This document shows, one piece after another, positions 7,914-17,517 of a stretch of DNA of 64,000 nt. The first letter of the stretch is position 1. Each line of letters begins with the position of its first letter. Below the pieces are notes generated by a model, which had not been told where the DNA came from, searched no databases, and worked only from the letters and a program-made list of their open reading frames with translations. The position numbers and the translations under genes are program-made. Origin of the DNA: Streptomyces sp. Y2F8-2 (lineage in GTDB: Bacteria > Actinomycetota > Actinomycetes > Streptomycetales > Streptomycetaceae); contig NZ_BNGS01000002.1 in NCBI RefSeq assembly GCF_014905555.1, positions 620,001 to 684,000 of the forward strand, read 5' to 3'.

Positions 7914-8531
7914 TCAGTCGAAGCGGAGTGCCCCCGTCCTGGTCCTCTTCAGCTCGAAGAAGTCCGGGTGTGTGGCCAGAACCCGGAAGCTGTCGAAGAG
8001 TTCCGCCGCCGCGGTGCCCCGGGGGATGGCCCGCAGCACCGGGCCGAACCACACCGTTCCGTCCACATGGACGGTGGGGGTTCCCACATAGCCGCCCGAG
8101 CCGGGCTCCGCGCCGGCGTCGTGGCTGCGGCGTACGGCCTCGTCGTACGCGGGGTCGTGGGCGGCGGCGGCGAGGTCGGCCGGCAGTCCGAGCTCGGCGA
8201 GGGACTCGGAGATCACCGCGTCGAAGTCCTCCGTCTCGCGCTCGTGGATACGGGTCCCGAGCGCGGTGTACAGATCACGCAGCACCTTCTCGCCGTGCCG
8301 TTCCGCGGCGGCGACGGCGACACGCACCGGGCCGATCGACTTGTCGACCAGCGTGCGGTACCAGTCGGGCAGTTCGTTGCCCACGTTGTGCAGGTACAGG
8401 CTCATCACGTGGAAGCGGAGGTCGAGCGGGCGTTCACGCTCGACCTCCAGCAGCCAGCGGGAGGTGATCCAGGCGAAGGGGCAGGCGGGGTCGAAGTAGG
8501 CGTCGACGCGGACGGGAGAGGTGTTCGGCAT
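7914..8531 (-). CDS. DsbA-family thioredoxin-fold protein (Rv2466c-like)
   Basis: A 205-residue cytoplasmic thioredoxin-fold protein starting VDAYFDPACPFAW. The active site is CPFA (Cys17 only), compared with the CPWC that I recall for the mycothiol-dependent nitroreductase Rv2466c, so a one-Cys mechanism with mycothiol is likely. A cis-Pro region (GYVGTPTVHVDG) is present. It converges on the sulfur operon with only 8 nt between stops. Confidence 0.8.
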   Translation of the reverse strand: MPNTSPVRVDAYFDPACPFAWITSRWLLEVERERPLDLRFHVMSLYLHNVGNELPDWYRTLVDKSIGPVRVAVAAAERHGEKVLRDLYTALGTRIHERETEDFDAVISESLAELGLPADLAAAAHDPAYDEAVRRSHDAGAEPGSGGYVGTPTVHVDGTVWFGPVLRAIPRGTAAAELFDSFRVLATHPDFFELKRTRTGALRFD

Positions 8532-8586
8532 GCCGCCGACGCTAGTCGCCGATTGGCGCAGATCCCTGGTCCAATCACCGGCCTTC

Positions 8587-9195
8587 TCAGTGGTCCATTT
8601 CGCCCACCGGGGTCTGCCGCGGATTGCGTCCGCTCGCCGCCAGGGCTCGCTCGAAGACGGGCGCGTCGTCGGGGACGGGCACGGGGTCGGCGAAACCGTC
8701 GTACTGGCGGTAGAGGTCGCCGTGGGTCTCGACGACGTCCAGGACGAGCCGTGCGGCGCCCTCGGAGATCCGGTACTCCTGGCCGGTGGCCGTGGCGACG
8801 TCCCATCCGTGGACGGCCAGCTCCTTGACGAGCATCCGCGCCAGTTCGTCCGCGGGCATCTTCGCCATGCCCAGGTCGATCTCTCCCTCCCACACGGCGG
8901 GGTCGTCCCAGGCGGCGACCGCGCGGTCGAGCTGCTCGGCGTAGCCGCGCGCCCAGCCGGGGTCCGCGGTGAAGTCGCGTGCGGTCAGTTCCTCGGGCAG
9001 CTGCTTGCGCAGGGCGCGGTGTTCGAGTCCGTGCGAGGTGTACAGGACCCAGTGGTTCACCAGGGCACGGACGTCCCAGCCGGTGCAGTGGGTCGGCTCG
9101 GACAGCAGCTCCGCCCGGACGCCCCGGGCGACGCGGGCGGCCTCGGCGGCGCATTCGACGAGGTAGGGGTGCACGTTGTGGTAGGCATCGCTCAT
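8587..9195 (-). CDS. DinB / mycothiol-dependent maleylpyruvate isomerase-type protein
   Basis: A 202-residue four-helix DinB-like protein. The CTGWDVRALVNHW segment and a later LVKELAVHGWD supply the expected metal-binding histidines. Actinobacterial members are often thiol (mycothiol) dependent transferases or isomerases; the substrate is unknown. It lies 55 bp from the downstream DsbA-like gene in the same direction, so the two may be co-transcribed. Confidence 0.75.
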   Translation of the reverse strand: MSDAYHNVHPYLVECAAEAARVARGVRAELLSEPTHCTGWDVRALVNHWVLYTSHGLEHRALRKQLPEELTARDFTADPGWARGYAEQLDRAVAAWDDPAVWEGEIDLGMAKMPADELARMLVKELAVHGWDVATATGQEYRISEGAARLVLDVVETHGDLYRQYDGFADPVPVPDDAPVFERALAASGRNPRQTPVGEMDH

Positions 9196-9259
9196 GCCTC
9201 CACGCTAGGAACGGCCGCCGCGCTCCTCTTGAACAAACGCGACACGCACCCCGGCCGGA

Positions 9260-10519
9260 TCACGCGCGCTCGCCGTGACGTCCGCGACCGTGCGCGCCAC
9301 GCTGCCCGCCGTGTGCGAAGAAGTCGGCGAGGGGCAGGATGGCGGCGCCCACCGTGACCGCGTCCGGGCCGAGCTTGCCGAGGTCGATGGAGACGCGTTC
9401 GGCCGGATGGCGCAGGGCGTACGAGGCGGCGTACCGGCGTACGGCCGGCAGGAGGCGGGTGCCGAGCTGAAGCCCTGCCCAGCCGCCGATGAGGATGCGC
9501 TCGGGCTGGAAGAGGTTGATCAGGTCGGACAGGCCGGCGCCCACGTACTCGGCGGCCTCCTCCAGGACGGCGAGTGCCACCGGGTCGGTGCCGGTGCCCT
9601 CGGGCGGGTAGGCCGCGGCGACCATCGCGGTCAATGCGGTCTCCTCGTCGCTGCCCTCCGGTGGGCGTCCGCCCTCCTCCCGCCAGCGGTCGATGAGCGC
9701 CTCGGCGCCCGCGTACGCGTCCAGGCAGCCCAGGGCGCCGCAGCGGCAGCGGCGCCCCCTGACCCGTACGGTCAGATGCCCCCACTCGACGGACCGGCCC
9801 TGCTCCACCTCCTCCGTGACCAGACAGGCGCCGACCCCGGAGCCGAAGAGGACGACGACCGCGGTGCGGGCTCCCCGGCCGGCGCCGAACCACATCTCGG
9901 CCTGGCCGAGCGTCCGGGCGCCGTTGTCGATGAAGTACGGGACGGAGTCGGGGAGTCCGCACGTCGAGCGCAGCAGGGATTCCAGCGGGACGGCGTCCCA
10001 GCCGATCGTCTGCCCGTGGACCACGGCCCCCTGTTCAGGGGTGTGCGCCACGATGCCGGGGACGCCGATGCCGACGCCCAGAAGCCGCTCGGGGGCGATG
10101 TCCGTCTCGGCGAGGACCTCGGCGATGCCGTCGCGGATGTGGCCGACGATGATCTCGACGTCGTAGCCGTGATGCTCCAGGGGCCGTTCGGCGCGCGCGA
10201 GCTCGGTGAGGGTGAGGTCGAAGAGCTCTACCCGTACGCGGGTCTCGCCGACGTCGATGCCGATCATGTGGCCGCTGGCGGGGGTGACGCGGAGCAGGGT
10301 GCGGGGCCGGCCGCCGTCGGACTCGACGGTGCCGGCCTCCTCCACCAGGCCGTCGGCGACCAGTTCCGCGACCACGTTGCTGATGGAGCCGGAACTGAGT
10401 CCGGTGGCCGGGCCCAGTTCGAAGCGGCTCATCGGCCCGTCGAAATACAACCGTTGTAGTACGGCGGTGCGATTGCCCCGCCGCAGGTCGCGCACCGTCC
10501 GCCCGTTCCGCGCCGCCAT
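9260..10519 (-). CDS. ROK-family transcriptional repressor
   Basis: 419 residues: N-terminal winged helix (about 10-75, with LSSGSISNVVAELVADG as recognition region), then a sugar-kinase-like ROK domain with nucleotide loop GIDVGETRVRV and the zinc motif CRCGALGCLD. It is divergent from the sugar ABC/GH1 operon 160 bp away and very probably represses it, with a glucoside or its breakdown product as inducer (inference). A candidate operator is at 10592-10614. Confidence 0.92.
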   Translation of the reverse strand: MAARNGRTVRDLRRGNRTAVLQRLYFDGPMSRFELGPATGLSSGSISNVVAELVADGLVEEAGTVESDGGRPRTLLRVTPASGHMIGIDVGETRVRVELFDLTLTELARAERPLEHHGYDVEIIVGHIRDGIAEVLAETDIAPERLLGVGIGVPGIVAHTPEQGAVVHGQTIGWDAVPLESLLRSTCGLPDSVPYFIDNGARTLGQAEMWFGAGRGARTAVVVLFGSGVGACLVTEEVEQGRSVEWGHLTVRVRGRRCRCGALGCLDAYAGAEALIDRWREEGGRPPEGSDEETALTAMVAAAYPPEGTGTDPVALAVLEEAAEYVGAGLSDLINLFQPERILIGGWAGLQLGTRLLPAVRRYAASYALRHPAERVSIDLGKLGPDAVTVGAAILPLADFFAHGGQRGAHGRGRHGERA

Positions 10520-10569
10520 GTGGGCCCCTTCCGACTCTGCCGACCTGCAAGATACCTCCGCGCGATCCC

Positions 10570-10614
10570 TTGACGCGACCTTCCTTCGCGTCTTAACTCA
10601 CCCTCTAAATTAAG
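10570..10614 (+). promoter_or_regulatory. Putative promoter and ROK operator of the sugar ABC operon
   Basis: TTGACG (10570-10575) and TTAACT (10593-10598) are 17 nt apart, a plausible sigma-HrdB-like promoter. An inverted repeat CTTAA (10592-10596) and TTAAG (10610-10614) overlaps the -10 region. In this GC-rich DNA such an AT-rich palindrome stands out, and its place between a ROK gene and its likely target fits repression. Confidence 0.45.
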
Positions 10615-10679
10615 CCCCGGCGCGTCGTTCGGAAAGAAACGCGCTCGTGGGTCTCCCTCCGGAAAGGGACGTCTGAGCC

Positions 10680-11996
10680 ATGCGCAGAATCCGAGCCGCG
10701 GCCGCCGGTGCGGTCACCGTTTCCCTGCTGACCGCCGTGACCGCCTGCGGCGGCGGCTCGTCGACGGGCGGCGGGTCCGACGACTCACCGAAGACGCTCA
10801 CCTACTGGGCCTCCAACCAGGGCGCCAGCATCGAGGTCGACAAGAAGGTCCTCCAGCCCGAACTCGACAAGTTCGAGAAGCAGACGGGCATCAAGGTGAA
10901 GCTGGAGGTCGTCCCCTGGTCCGACCTCCTGAACCGGATCCTCACCGCGACCACCTCAGGGCAGGGTCCCGACGTCCTCAACATCGGCAACACCTGGAGC
11001 GCCTCCCTGCAGGCCACGGGGGCACTGCTCCCGTGGGACGCCAAGAACTTCGCCGAGATCGGTGGCAAGGACCGCTTCGTCGACTCGGCCCTCGGCTCGA
11101 CCGGGGCACCGGGCAAGGATCCGGCCGCGGTGCCGCTGTACTCGATGGCGTACGCCCTCTACTACAACAAGAAGATGTTCGCCGACGCGGGCATCTCGCA
11201 GCCGCCGGCCACCTGGGACGAGCTCATCGCCGACGGCAAGAAGCTGTCCAAGGGCGGCAAGTGGGGCCTCGGCGCCGAGGGTGCGAACCCCTCGGAGAAC
11301 ATCCACCACGCCTTCGTCTTCGCCAAGCAGCACGGCGCGGACTTCTTCACCGCCGACGGCAAGCCCGACTTCACAGGCGACGGGGTGGTCGCCGCGGTCA
11401 AGCAGTACGTCGACCTGATGGCGACGGACAAGATCATCGCACCGGGCAACGCCGAGTACGCCCAGAACCAGTCGGTGAGCGACTTCGCCAAGGGCACGAA
11501 CGCGATGCTGCTGTGGCAGTCCGCGTCCGCCAACCTCGCATCGCAGGGCATGAGCGCGGACGCGTACGGCATAGCGCCCGTGCCCGTGCAGTCCGGCGTC
11601 CCGGGGACCGGCAAGCAGGTCGACTCCATGGTCGCGGGCATCAACCTGGCCGTCTTCAAGAACACCCACAACCTCGACGGCGCCATGAAGTTCGTGAAGT
11701 TCATGACCGGCGACGCCGAACAGAAGATCCTCAACACCGAGTACAGCTCGATCCCGCCGGTGAAGACCGCCCAGGCGGACTCCGCCTTCAACACTCCGGC
11801 GAACGCGGTCCTGAAGGACACCCTCGCCAAGAGCGCCGTCGCGCTTCCGCAGGTGGCAGACGAGTCCCAGTTCGAGACGGCGGTCGGTACCGCCATCAAG
11901 GACCTGTTCGCCGACGCGGCCGCCGGACGCGCGGTGACCACGGACTCGGTGAAGGCCGAACTCGAGAAGGCCCAGCAGCAGATGCCGGCGAAGTGA
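10680..11996 (+). CDS. Sugar ABC transporter substrate-binding lipoprotein (family 1)
   Basis: 438 residues with signal peptide and lipobox ending at Cys23 (AVTACGGGSS). The body (TLTYWASNQG..., DVLNIGNTW, INLAVFKN) is a family 1 solute-binding fold for oligosaccharides. The beta-glucosidase in the same operon suggests a beta-glucoside such as cellobiose or gentiobiose (inference). The start has GGAAAGGGA about 11 nt upstream. The permeases follow immediately. Confidence 0.93.
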   Translation: MRRIRAAAAGAVTVSLLTAVTACGGGSSTGGGSDDSPKTLTYWASNQGASIEVDKKVLQPELDKFEKQTGIKVKLEVVPWSDLLNRILTATTSGQGPDVLNIGNTWSASLQATGALLPWDAKNFAEIGGKDRFVDSALGSTGAPGKDPAAVPLYSMAYALYYNKKMFADAGISQPPATWDELIADGKKLSKGGKWGLGAEGANPSENIHHAFVFAKQHGADFFTADGKPDFTGDGVVAAVKQYVDLMATDKIIAPGNAEYAQNQSVSDFAKGTNAMLLWQSASANLASQGMSADAYGIAPVPVQSGVPGTGKQVDSMVAGINLAVFKNTHNLDGAMKFVKFMTGDAEQKILNTEYSSIPPVKTAQADSAFNTPANAVLKDTLAKSAVALPQVADESQFETAVGTAIKDLFADAAAGRAVTTDSVKAELEKAQQQMPAK

Positions 11997-12001
11997 GCAC
12001 G

Positions 12002-12991
12002 ATGACGACCACTGCTCCCGCAGAGGCTGCCGTGTACAAGCGTCCTCCCGGGGCGGCGAAGCGGACGCCCCGCCGCCCCGGGAGGATCCGCCGCATCGGG
12101 CTGCCGTACCTGCTGCTCCTGCCCGCCCTGCTCCTGGAACTCCTGGTCCACCTGGTGCCGATGGTGATCGGCATCGTGATGAGCTTCAAGGAGCTCACGC
12201 AGTTCTACATCCGCGACTGGGGCACCGCCCCCTGGGCGGGACTCTCCAACTACAAGGTGTCAGTCGACTTCGACGCCCCGGTCGGCGAGGCCCTCCTGCA
12301 CTCCTTCCTCGTCACCGTCGTCTTCACCCTGCTGTCGGTCGGCCTGTGCTGGCTCATCGGCACGGCGGCCGCGATCTTCATGCAGGGCACGTTCCGCGGC
12401 CGCGGCCTGCTGCGGGCACTGTTCCTGGTGCCGTACGCGCTGCCCGTGTACGCGGCCGTGATCACCTGGGTGTTCATGTTCCAGCACGACAACGGCCTGG
12501 TGAACCACGTCCTGCACGACCAGCTGCACCTCACCGACAAGCCGTCCTTCTGGCTCATCGGCGACAACAGCTTCGTCGCGCTGCTCACCGTGTCGGTGTG
12601 GAAGGGCTGGCCGTTCGCCTTCCTCATCGTCATGGCCGGCCTGCAGAACATCCCGGGCGAGCTGTACGAGGCGGCCGCCCTCGACGGGGCCGGGATGTGG
12701 CAGCAGATCCGCCGCATCACCCTGCCGTCGCTGCGCCCGGTCAACCAGGTCCTGGTCCTGGTGCTGTTCCTGTGGACGTTCAACGACTTCAACACGCCGT
12801 ACGTCCTGTTCGGCAAGTCCGCCCCCGAGGCCGCGGACCTCATCTCGGTCCACATCTACCAGGCGTCCTTCGTCACCTGGAACTTCGGCACCGGCTCCGC
12901 CATGTCCGTCCTGCTGCTGCTCTTCCTGTTCGTGGTGACGGGCGTCTACCTCCTGCTGACCTCCCGAGGAAGGAAGACGGCCGATGTCTAG
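12002..12991 (+). CDS. Sugar ABC transporter permease (MalF-type)
   Basis: 329 residues, six or so membrane segments after a basic cytoplasmic N-terminus; the EAA loop is LYEAAALDGAGMWQQIRRITLP. Starts 5 nt after the binding-protein stop and overlaps the next permease by 8 nt. No ATPase gene is present locally, so a shared MsiK-type ATPase encoded elsewhere probably energises it, as is usual for Streptomyces sugar importers. Confidence 0.93.
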   Translation: MTTTAPAEAAVYKRPPGAAKRTPRRPGRIRRIGLPYLLLLPALLLELLVHLVPMVIGIVMSFKELTQFYIRDWGTAPWAGLSNYKVSVDFDAPVGEALLHSFLVTVVFTLLSVGLCWLIGTAAAIFMQGTFRGRGLLRALFLVPYALPVYAAVITWVFMFQHDNGLVNHVLHDQLHLTDKPSFWLIGDNSFVALLTVSVWKGWPFAFLIVMAGLQNIPGELYEAAALDGAGMWQQIRRITLPSLRPVNQVLVLVLFLWTFNDFNTPYVLFGKSAPEAADLISVHIYQASFVTWNFGTGSAMSVLLLLFLFVVTGVYLLLTSRGRKTADV

Positions 12992-13856
12992 CACGTCCCA
13001 GGCGCCCCGCTCGCCGATGGCTCCGCCCCGGTCCTTCCTCTGGTCCAAGCGCATCTTCCTCACCCTGCTCACCGGATTCGTGCTGGTACCGGTCTACGCG
13101 ATGGTCTCCAGCTCGCTGAAGCCCCTGGCCGACGTCTCCGGGAAGTTCCGCTGGCTTCCGAGCCACCTGACCATCCGCCCGTACATCGACATCTGGTCGA
13201 CGATCCCGCTCGCGCGGTACTTCATGAACTCCCTGACCGTGGCGGGTGCGGCGACCGTCTGCTCGGTGGTGATCGCGGTGTTCGCGGCCTACGCGGTCAG
13301 CCGTTACGACTTCCGGGGCAAGCGCGTCTTCACGGTCACCGTGCTGTCCACCCAGATGTTCCCGGGCATCCTCTTCCTGCTGCCGCTGTTCCTCATCTAC
13401 GTCAACATCGGCAACGCCACCGGCATCGCCCTGTTCGGCTCGCGCGGCGGGCTCGTCCTGACGTATCTCACCTTCTCGCTGCCGTTCTCGATCTGGATGC
13501 TGATCGGGTACTTCGACTCGGTGCCGCGCGAACTGGACGAGGCCGCGCTGGTGGACGGCTGCGGCCCACTGGGGGCCCTGTTCAGGGTCGTCGTGCCGGC
13601 CGCGATCCCCGGCATCGTCGCGGTCGCCGTCTACGCCTTCATGACCGCCTGGGGCGAGGTGCTGTTCGCGTCGGTGATGACCAACGACAACACCCGCACG
13701 CTCGCCGTCGGCCTCCAGGGCTACTCCACCCTCTACAACGTCTACTGGAACCAGATCATGGCCGCCTCGCTCGTCGTCAGCCTCCCCGTGGTCGCCGGGT
13801 TCCTGCTTCTGCAGCGCTACCTCGTCGCCGGGCTCACCGCGGGAGCCGTCAAGTGA
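12984..13856 (+). CDS. Sugar ABC transporter permease (MalG-type)
   Basis: 290 residues, six predicted membrane segments; the EAA loop is [23 protein letters not shown]. Partner of the preceding permease. Its stop overlaps the beta-glucosidase GTG start (GTGA), tying import to intracellular hydrolysis. Confidence 0.93.
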   Translation: MSSTSQAPRSPMAPPRSFLWSKRIFLTLLTGFVLVPVYAMVSSSLKPLADVSGKFRWLPSHLTIRPYIDIWSTIPLARYFMNSLTVAGAATVCSVVIAVFAAYAVSRYDFRGKRVFTVTVLSTQMFPGILFLLPLFLIYVNIGNATGIALFGSRGGLVLTYLTFSLPFSIWMLIGYFDSVPRELDEAALVDGCGPLGALFRVVVPAAIPGIVAVAVYAFMTAWGEVLFASVMTNDNTRTLAVGLQGYSTLYNVYWNQIMAASLVVSLPVVAGFLLLQRYLVAGLTAGAVK

Positions 13857-15244
13857 CCAACTCGCCTGCCTCCGAAAGGAACTCCGTGACCATCGACCTC
13901 GCCGCACTCCCCGAGGACTTCCTGTGGGGCACGGCCACGTCGGCCTACCAGATCGAGGGGGCCGTCGCCGAGGACGGCCGCTCCCCCTCGATCTGGGACA
14001 CGTTCTCGCACACTCCCGGAAAGATCGACAACGGTGACCACGGAGACGTCGCCTGCGACCACTACCACCGCTGGCGCGAGGACATCGGCCTGATGCGCCG
14101 ACTCGGCACCAACGCCTACCGGCTGTCCCTCGCCTGGCCGCGCGTGGTGCCGGGCGGCGACGGTGCGGTCAACGCCAAGGGGCTCGACTTCTACGACGCG
14201 TTGATCGACGGCCTGCTGGAGGCGGGCATCACTCCGTCCGTCACCCTGTACCACTGGGACCTGCCGCAGGTGCTCCAGGACCGGGGCGGCTGGCCGGTCC
14301 GCGACACCGCCCATCACCTGGCCTCGTACGCGGCGGTCGTCGCCGAACGCCTCGGCGACCGCGTCCGTCACTGGACCACGCTCAACGAGCCTCTGTGCTC
14401 TGCGTGGATCGGCCACCTGGAGGGCAGGATGGCCCCCGGACTGACCGACCTCACGGCCGCCGTCCGCGCCTCCTACCACCTCCTCCTCGGTCACGGTCTG
14501 GCCGCGCAGGCGATCCGCGCGGCAGCGCCTGGCGCGCAGGTGGGCATCGTCAACAACCTCTCCACCGTCCACGCCGCCACCGACCGGCCGGAGGACCTCG
14601 ACGCCGCCCGCCGCATGGACGGGCACACCAACCGCTGGTGGCTGGACCCGGTGCACGGCCGCGGCTTCCCGGCCGACATGCGAGAGGTGTACGGCGTCGA
14701 ACTTCCCGAGCAGCCGGGCGACTTGAAGACCATCGCGCAGCCGCTCGACTGGCTGGGCCTCAACTACTACATGCCGGCCACCGTTGCCGACGACCCCACC
14801 GGGCCGGCCCCACGGGCCCGCACGGTTCCCCGCCTCGGCGTGCCCCGCACCGGCATGGACTGGGAGGTCGACGCCTCCGGCATGGAGCGCCTCCTGCTCC
14901 GCCTGACGCACGACTACGGCGCCCGCAAGCTGTATGTCACGGAGAACGGCTCCGCCTACCCCGACGTCGTACGCCCCGATGGAACCATCCACGACCCCGA
15001 GCGCACGGAGTATCTGGAGCAGCACCTGGCGGCCTGCGCATCGGCAGTCCGTCAGGGCGCCCCGCTCGCGGGCTACTTCGCCTGGTCGCTGCTGGACAAC
15101 TTCGAGTGGGCGTACGGCTACGACAAGCGCTTCGGACTGGTGCACGTCGACTACAGGACGCAGAAGCGCACAGTGAAGGGCAGTGGGCGCCGGTACGCGG
15201 ACATCATCCGGGCGCATGCGGCAAGAGGCCGCAGCGCCGCTTGA
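13853..15244 (+). CDS. GH1 beta-glucosidase
   Basis: A 463-residue GH1 barrel without a signal peptide, so it acts on imported sugar. The start of the domain reads [14 protein letters not shown]. The acid/base Glu is in TLNEP (E179) and the nucleophile in TENG (E364). An internal GTG at 13886, preceded by GAAAGGA, is an alternative start giving 452 residues. It likely also makes or destroys the inducer of the ROK repressor (inference). Confidence 0.93.
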   Translation: MTNSPASERNSVTIDLAALPEDFLWGTATSAYQIEGAVAEDGRSPSIWDTFSHTPGKIDNGDHGDVACDHYHRWREDIGLMRRLGTNAYRLSLAWPRVVPGGDGAVNAKGLDFYDALIDGLLEAGITPSVTLYHWDLPQVLQDRGGWPVRDTAHHLASYAAVVAERLGDRVRHWTTLNEPLCSAWIGHLEGRMAPGLTDLTAAVRASYHLLLGHGLAAQAIRAAAPGAQVGIVNNLSTVHAATDRPEDLDAARRMDGHTNRWWLDPVHGRGFPADMREVYGVELPEQPGDLKTIAQPLDWLGLNYYMPATVADDPTGPAPRARTVPRLGVPRTGMDWEVDASGMERLLLRLTHDYGARKLYVTENGSAYPDVVRPDGTIHDPERTEYLEQHLAACASAVRQGAPLAGYFAWSLLDNFEWAYGYDKRFGLVHVDYRTQKRTVKGSGRRYADIIRAHAARGRSAA

Positions 15245-15271
15245 GCGCAAGGGGGGGTGGAACGCGGCAGC

Positions 15272-16291
15272 CTATCCGGCGGCGTGCGCCACGGCCTCGT
15301 CGGCGAGTCGCACCAGCTCCGCGACCGGCAGCGACCCGGGCGCCCGGCGCTCCCGCGCGAACCTGGTGGCGAGCCGTTGCAGCAGTTCGTTGAGCGGGGT
15401 CGGCACACCGTGCAGCCGGCCCAGGAGGACGATCTCGCCGTTGAGGTGGTCGGCCTCGATGGTGCCGGTGCCGCGGGTGAGGGACTGCCAGGAGGAACCG
15501 CCACCGCGCTGGGCCCCCGCGAGCGGCACCAGGCGCACCTTGTCGCCGCGCACCTCCTTCTGCTCCGCGCCGCTCGCGTACGGGATGCCGGCCGCCTGGA
15601 GCACCGCCTCGCCCTCGGCCCGCACCCGCGCGTACAGCGACTCCGCCTCCTGTCCGGTGAGCGGCCCGCTGACCGCCTCCACCGCGTTGGCGAGGTTGCT
15701 CAGCAGCTTGGCGTACTGCCAGCGCGTCACGTCCGGCACGACCGGGGCCTCGAACCGGGCCTTCTCCAGGTCGGCGGCGATCCGGCGGGCGGTGTCGTCG
15801 GTGCCGTGCGGATACCGGCCGAGGTGCAGGATGCCGGTGAGCGGGGTGCCGGCGGCGGAGACGACGCCGGGTTCGACGAAGGTGGCCGGGAGCCACACGC
15901 AGACGCCGTAGACATGGCGGAAGCGGCGCAGGGCGAGCCGCTGGCTCTCCACGCCGTTCTGCGCGCACACCAGCGGAAGCCGCTCGGCGGCCGTACCGCC
16001 GCCCCGCACCGGAGCCGGGCCCCAGATGTCCAGCGCCGCCTCGCTGTCCTGGGTCTTGACGGCCAGCACGAGGACGTCGTCCGTGCGCAACTCGCCCAGC
16101 GCCGAAGGCGCGTCGACGACCGGCAGCCGGTGGGTGTGCTCGCCGTCCGGGGCGAGGAAGTGCAGTCCGCGCTCGCGCAGCGCCGTGTACTGCGCACCCC
16201 GCGCGACCAGGACCACCTCGTGGCCGGCCTCGGCGAGCCGCGCCCCGACCGCTCCGCCGACGGCCCCTGCTCCGATGATGATGTAGCGCAT
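15272..16291 (-). CDS. Ketopantoate reductase (PanE/ApbA family)
   Basis: 339 residues. The start is set at MRYIIIGAGAVGGAVG, where the Rossmann GxGxxG begins, rather than further upstream in the open frame. The C-terminal domain has VTRWQYAKLLSNLANAV, with the catalytic Lys. It reduces ketopantoate to pantoate with NADPH in CoA synthesis, or a related 2-keto acid; actinobacteria carry several paralogues. Confidence 0.85.
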   Translation of the reverse strand: MRYIIIGAGAVGGAVGARLAEAGHEVVLVARGAQYTALRERGLHFLAPDGEHTHRLPVVDAPSALGELRTDDVLVLAVKTQDSEAALDIWGPAPVRGGGTAAERLPLVCAQNGVESQRLALRRFRHVYGVCVWLPATFVEPGVVSAAGTPLTGILHLGRYPHGTDDTARRIAADLEKARFEAPVVPDVTRWQYAKLLSNLANAVEAVSGPLTGQEAESLYARVRAEGEAVLQAAGIPYASGAEQKEVRGDKVRLVPLAGAQRGGGSSWQSLTRGTGTIEADHLNGEIVLLGRLHGVPTPLNELLQRLATRFARERRAPGSLPVAELVRLADEAVAHAAG

Positions 16292-16359
16292 GCCGACGAG
16301 CCTCGCACACCCGCTCGTTGCCCTTTGCCCCCGGGTGTGGAACTCCGTGGATCTCTGCG

Positions 16360-16734
16360 TCACTTCGTCCCGGGGGCGAACGGCGTCCCCTGGTGGAAGT
16401 ACAGCTGCCAGCCGTCCTCGGTACGCCGCCACAGCGAACTGCGGTGCGCGTGACGGCCGTCGTTCTCCGTGTCGAAGGTGAGGTGCACCAGGTCCGGCGC
16501 GAGCTGGACGCCCGTGATGGGGGAGGTGACGGACGGCCGTGCCCCCGCATCGGTCGTCGAGGCCAGCATCGCGATGACGGAGGCCCGGTCCCAGCGCCGC
16601 CCGGAGACGCCGAACTCGTGGAAGTCGGGGTGCAGCAGCGCCCCGACCTCTTCGGGTGAGCGGCTGACCTCCGGGTCCAGAAGACGCAGTTCGCGCTCGA
16701 TCGCCGCCTCGACGGCCCGGCCGCGCTCAGGCAC
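16360..16734 (-). CDS. NTF2/SnoaL-like (DUF4440) protein
   Basis: 124 residues with the DUF4440 pattern: an N-terminal helix AAIERELRLLDPEV, LLHPDFHEFG, and the C-terminal strand WRRTEDGWQLYFHQGTPF. It has the cone-shaped fold used by small isomerases and binding proteins; no catalytic assignment is possible. Its start overlaps the end of the DUF1697 gene by 8 nt, so the two are co-translated. Confidence 0.8.
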   Translation of the reverse strand: MPERGRAVEAAIERELRLLDPEVSRSPEEVGALLHPDFHEFGVSGRRWDRASVIAMLASTTDAGARPSVTSPITGVQLAPDLVHLTFDTENDGRHAHRSSLWRRTEDGWQLYFHQGTPFAPGTK

Positions 16735-17281
16735 GGGTCAGCTCCTCCAGTTTGACGACCGTGTTCCAGTTGCGGGTGGTGGCGATCAGCCCCTTGTTCA
16801 GCCGGGGCCTCGACAGCTGTTCGGCGAGCTTGGACCGGCCGAGACCGTCGGGGACGTAGAGGTAGAGCTCGCGGTCGCCCAGCCGGAACTCCTCCGGCAG
16901 GTACGCGGCCGGGTCGATCTCCGCGAACCGTTCGGCCCCCACCGGCCCCGAGAAGTACGTGACGTGCAGCTGCCTGCCCTCCAGCTCGTCGGCCGGGAAC
17001 GGGCATGCCTCGCGTACGGCCTTCAGGTACGCGTGGTCGCGTACGAGCACGTCGACCCGGAAACCGAAGTCCTTCTCGATCGCCTCCTCGAGCTCCGCCG
17101 CCAGGGACTCCTCGTCACCGTGGTCGGCGGTGAAGACCGCGTTGCCGCTCTGCAGATACGTGGCCACCCCGGTGTGACCGAGCCCGGTCAGCAGCTCCCG
17201 CAGCCCCGCCATCGGCAGCTTCCGGTTGCCGCCCACGTTGATCCCCCGCAGCAGCGCCGCGTACGTCGTCGTCATGCTCAC
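16727..17281 (-). CDS. DUF1697 protein
   Basis: 184 residues with the DUF1697 signature: YAALLRGINVGGNRKLPM at the start, GVATYLQSGNAVF, and a C-terminal ATTRNWNTVVKL. Family function is unknown. It is the upstream gene of a two-gene operon with the NTF2-like protein. Confidence 0.9.
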   Translation of the reverse strand: MSMTTTYAALLRGINVGGNRKLPMAGLRELLTGLGHTGVATYLQSGNAVFTADHGDEESLAAELEEAIEKDFGFRVDVLVRDHAYLKAVREACPFPADELEGRQLHVTYFSGPVGAERFAEIDPAAYLPEEFRLGDRELYLYVPDGLGRSKLAEQLSRPRLNKGLIATTRNWNTVVKLEELTRA

Positions 17282-17517
17282 ACCCTAGAGCGGATCCCCG
17301 GGCGGGCGCCCGGACCCTGATCCCGGCCCCCGAGGAGCCCGGACAGTTGTAAGGGGCCGCTGTCCTCCCGGATGGTGAGGCGGGCCGGTCCGAGGGGATG
17401 AGCCGGGGCGCTCACGGTTCACCGGGCAGCACGACGAGTCGCGCTTACGCCGCCCCTACCTTCGAAGCGAACGGTGGCGGCAGGGGGCCGTCACCCGCAC
17501 GGAGGGGGCAGCCCGTC

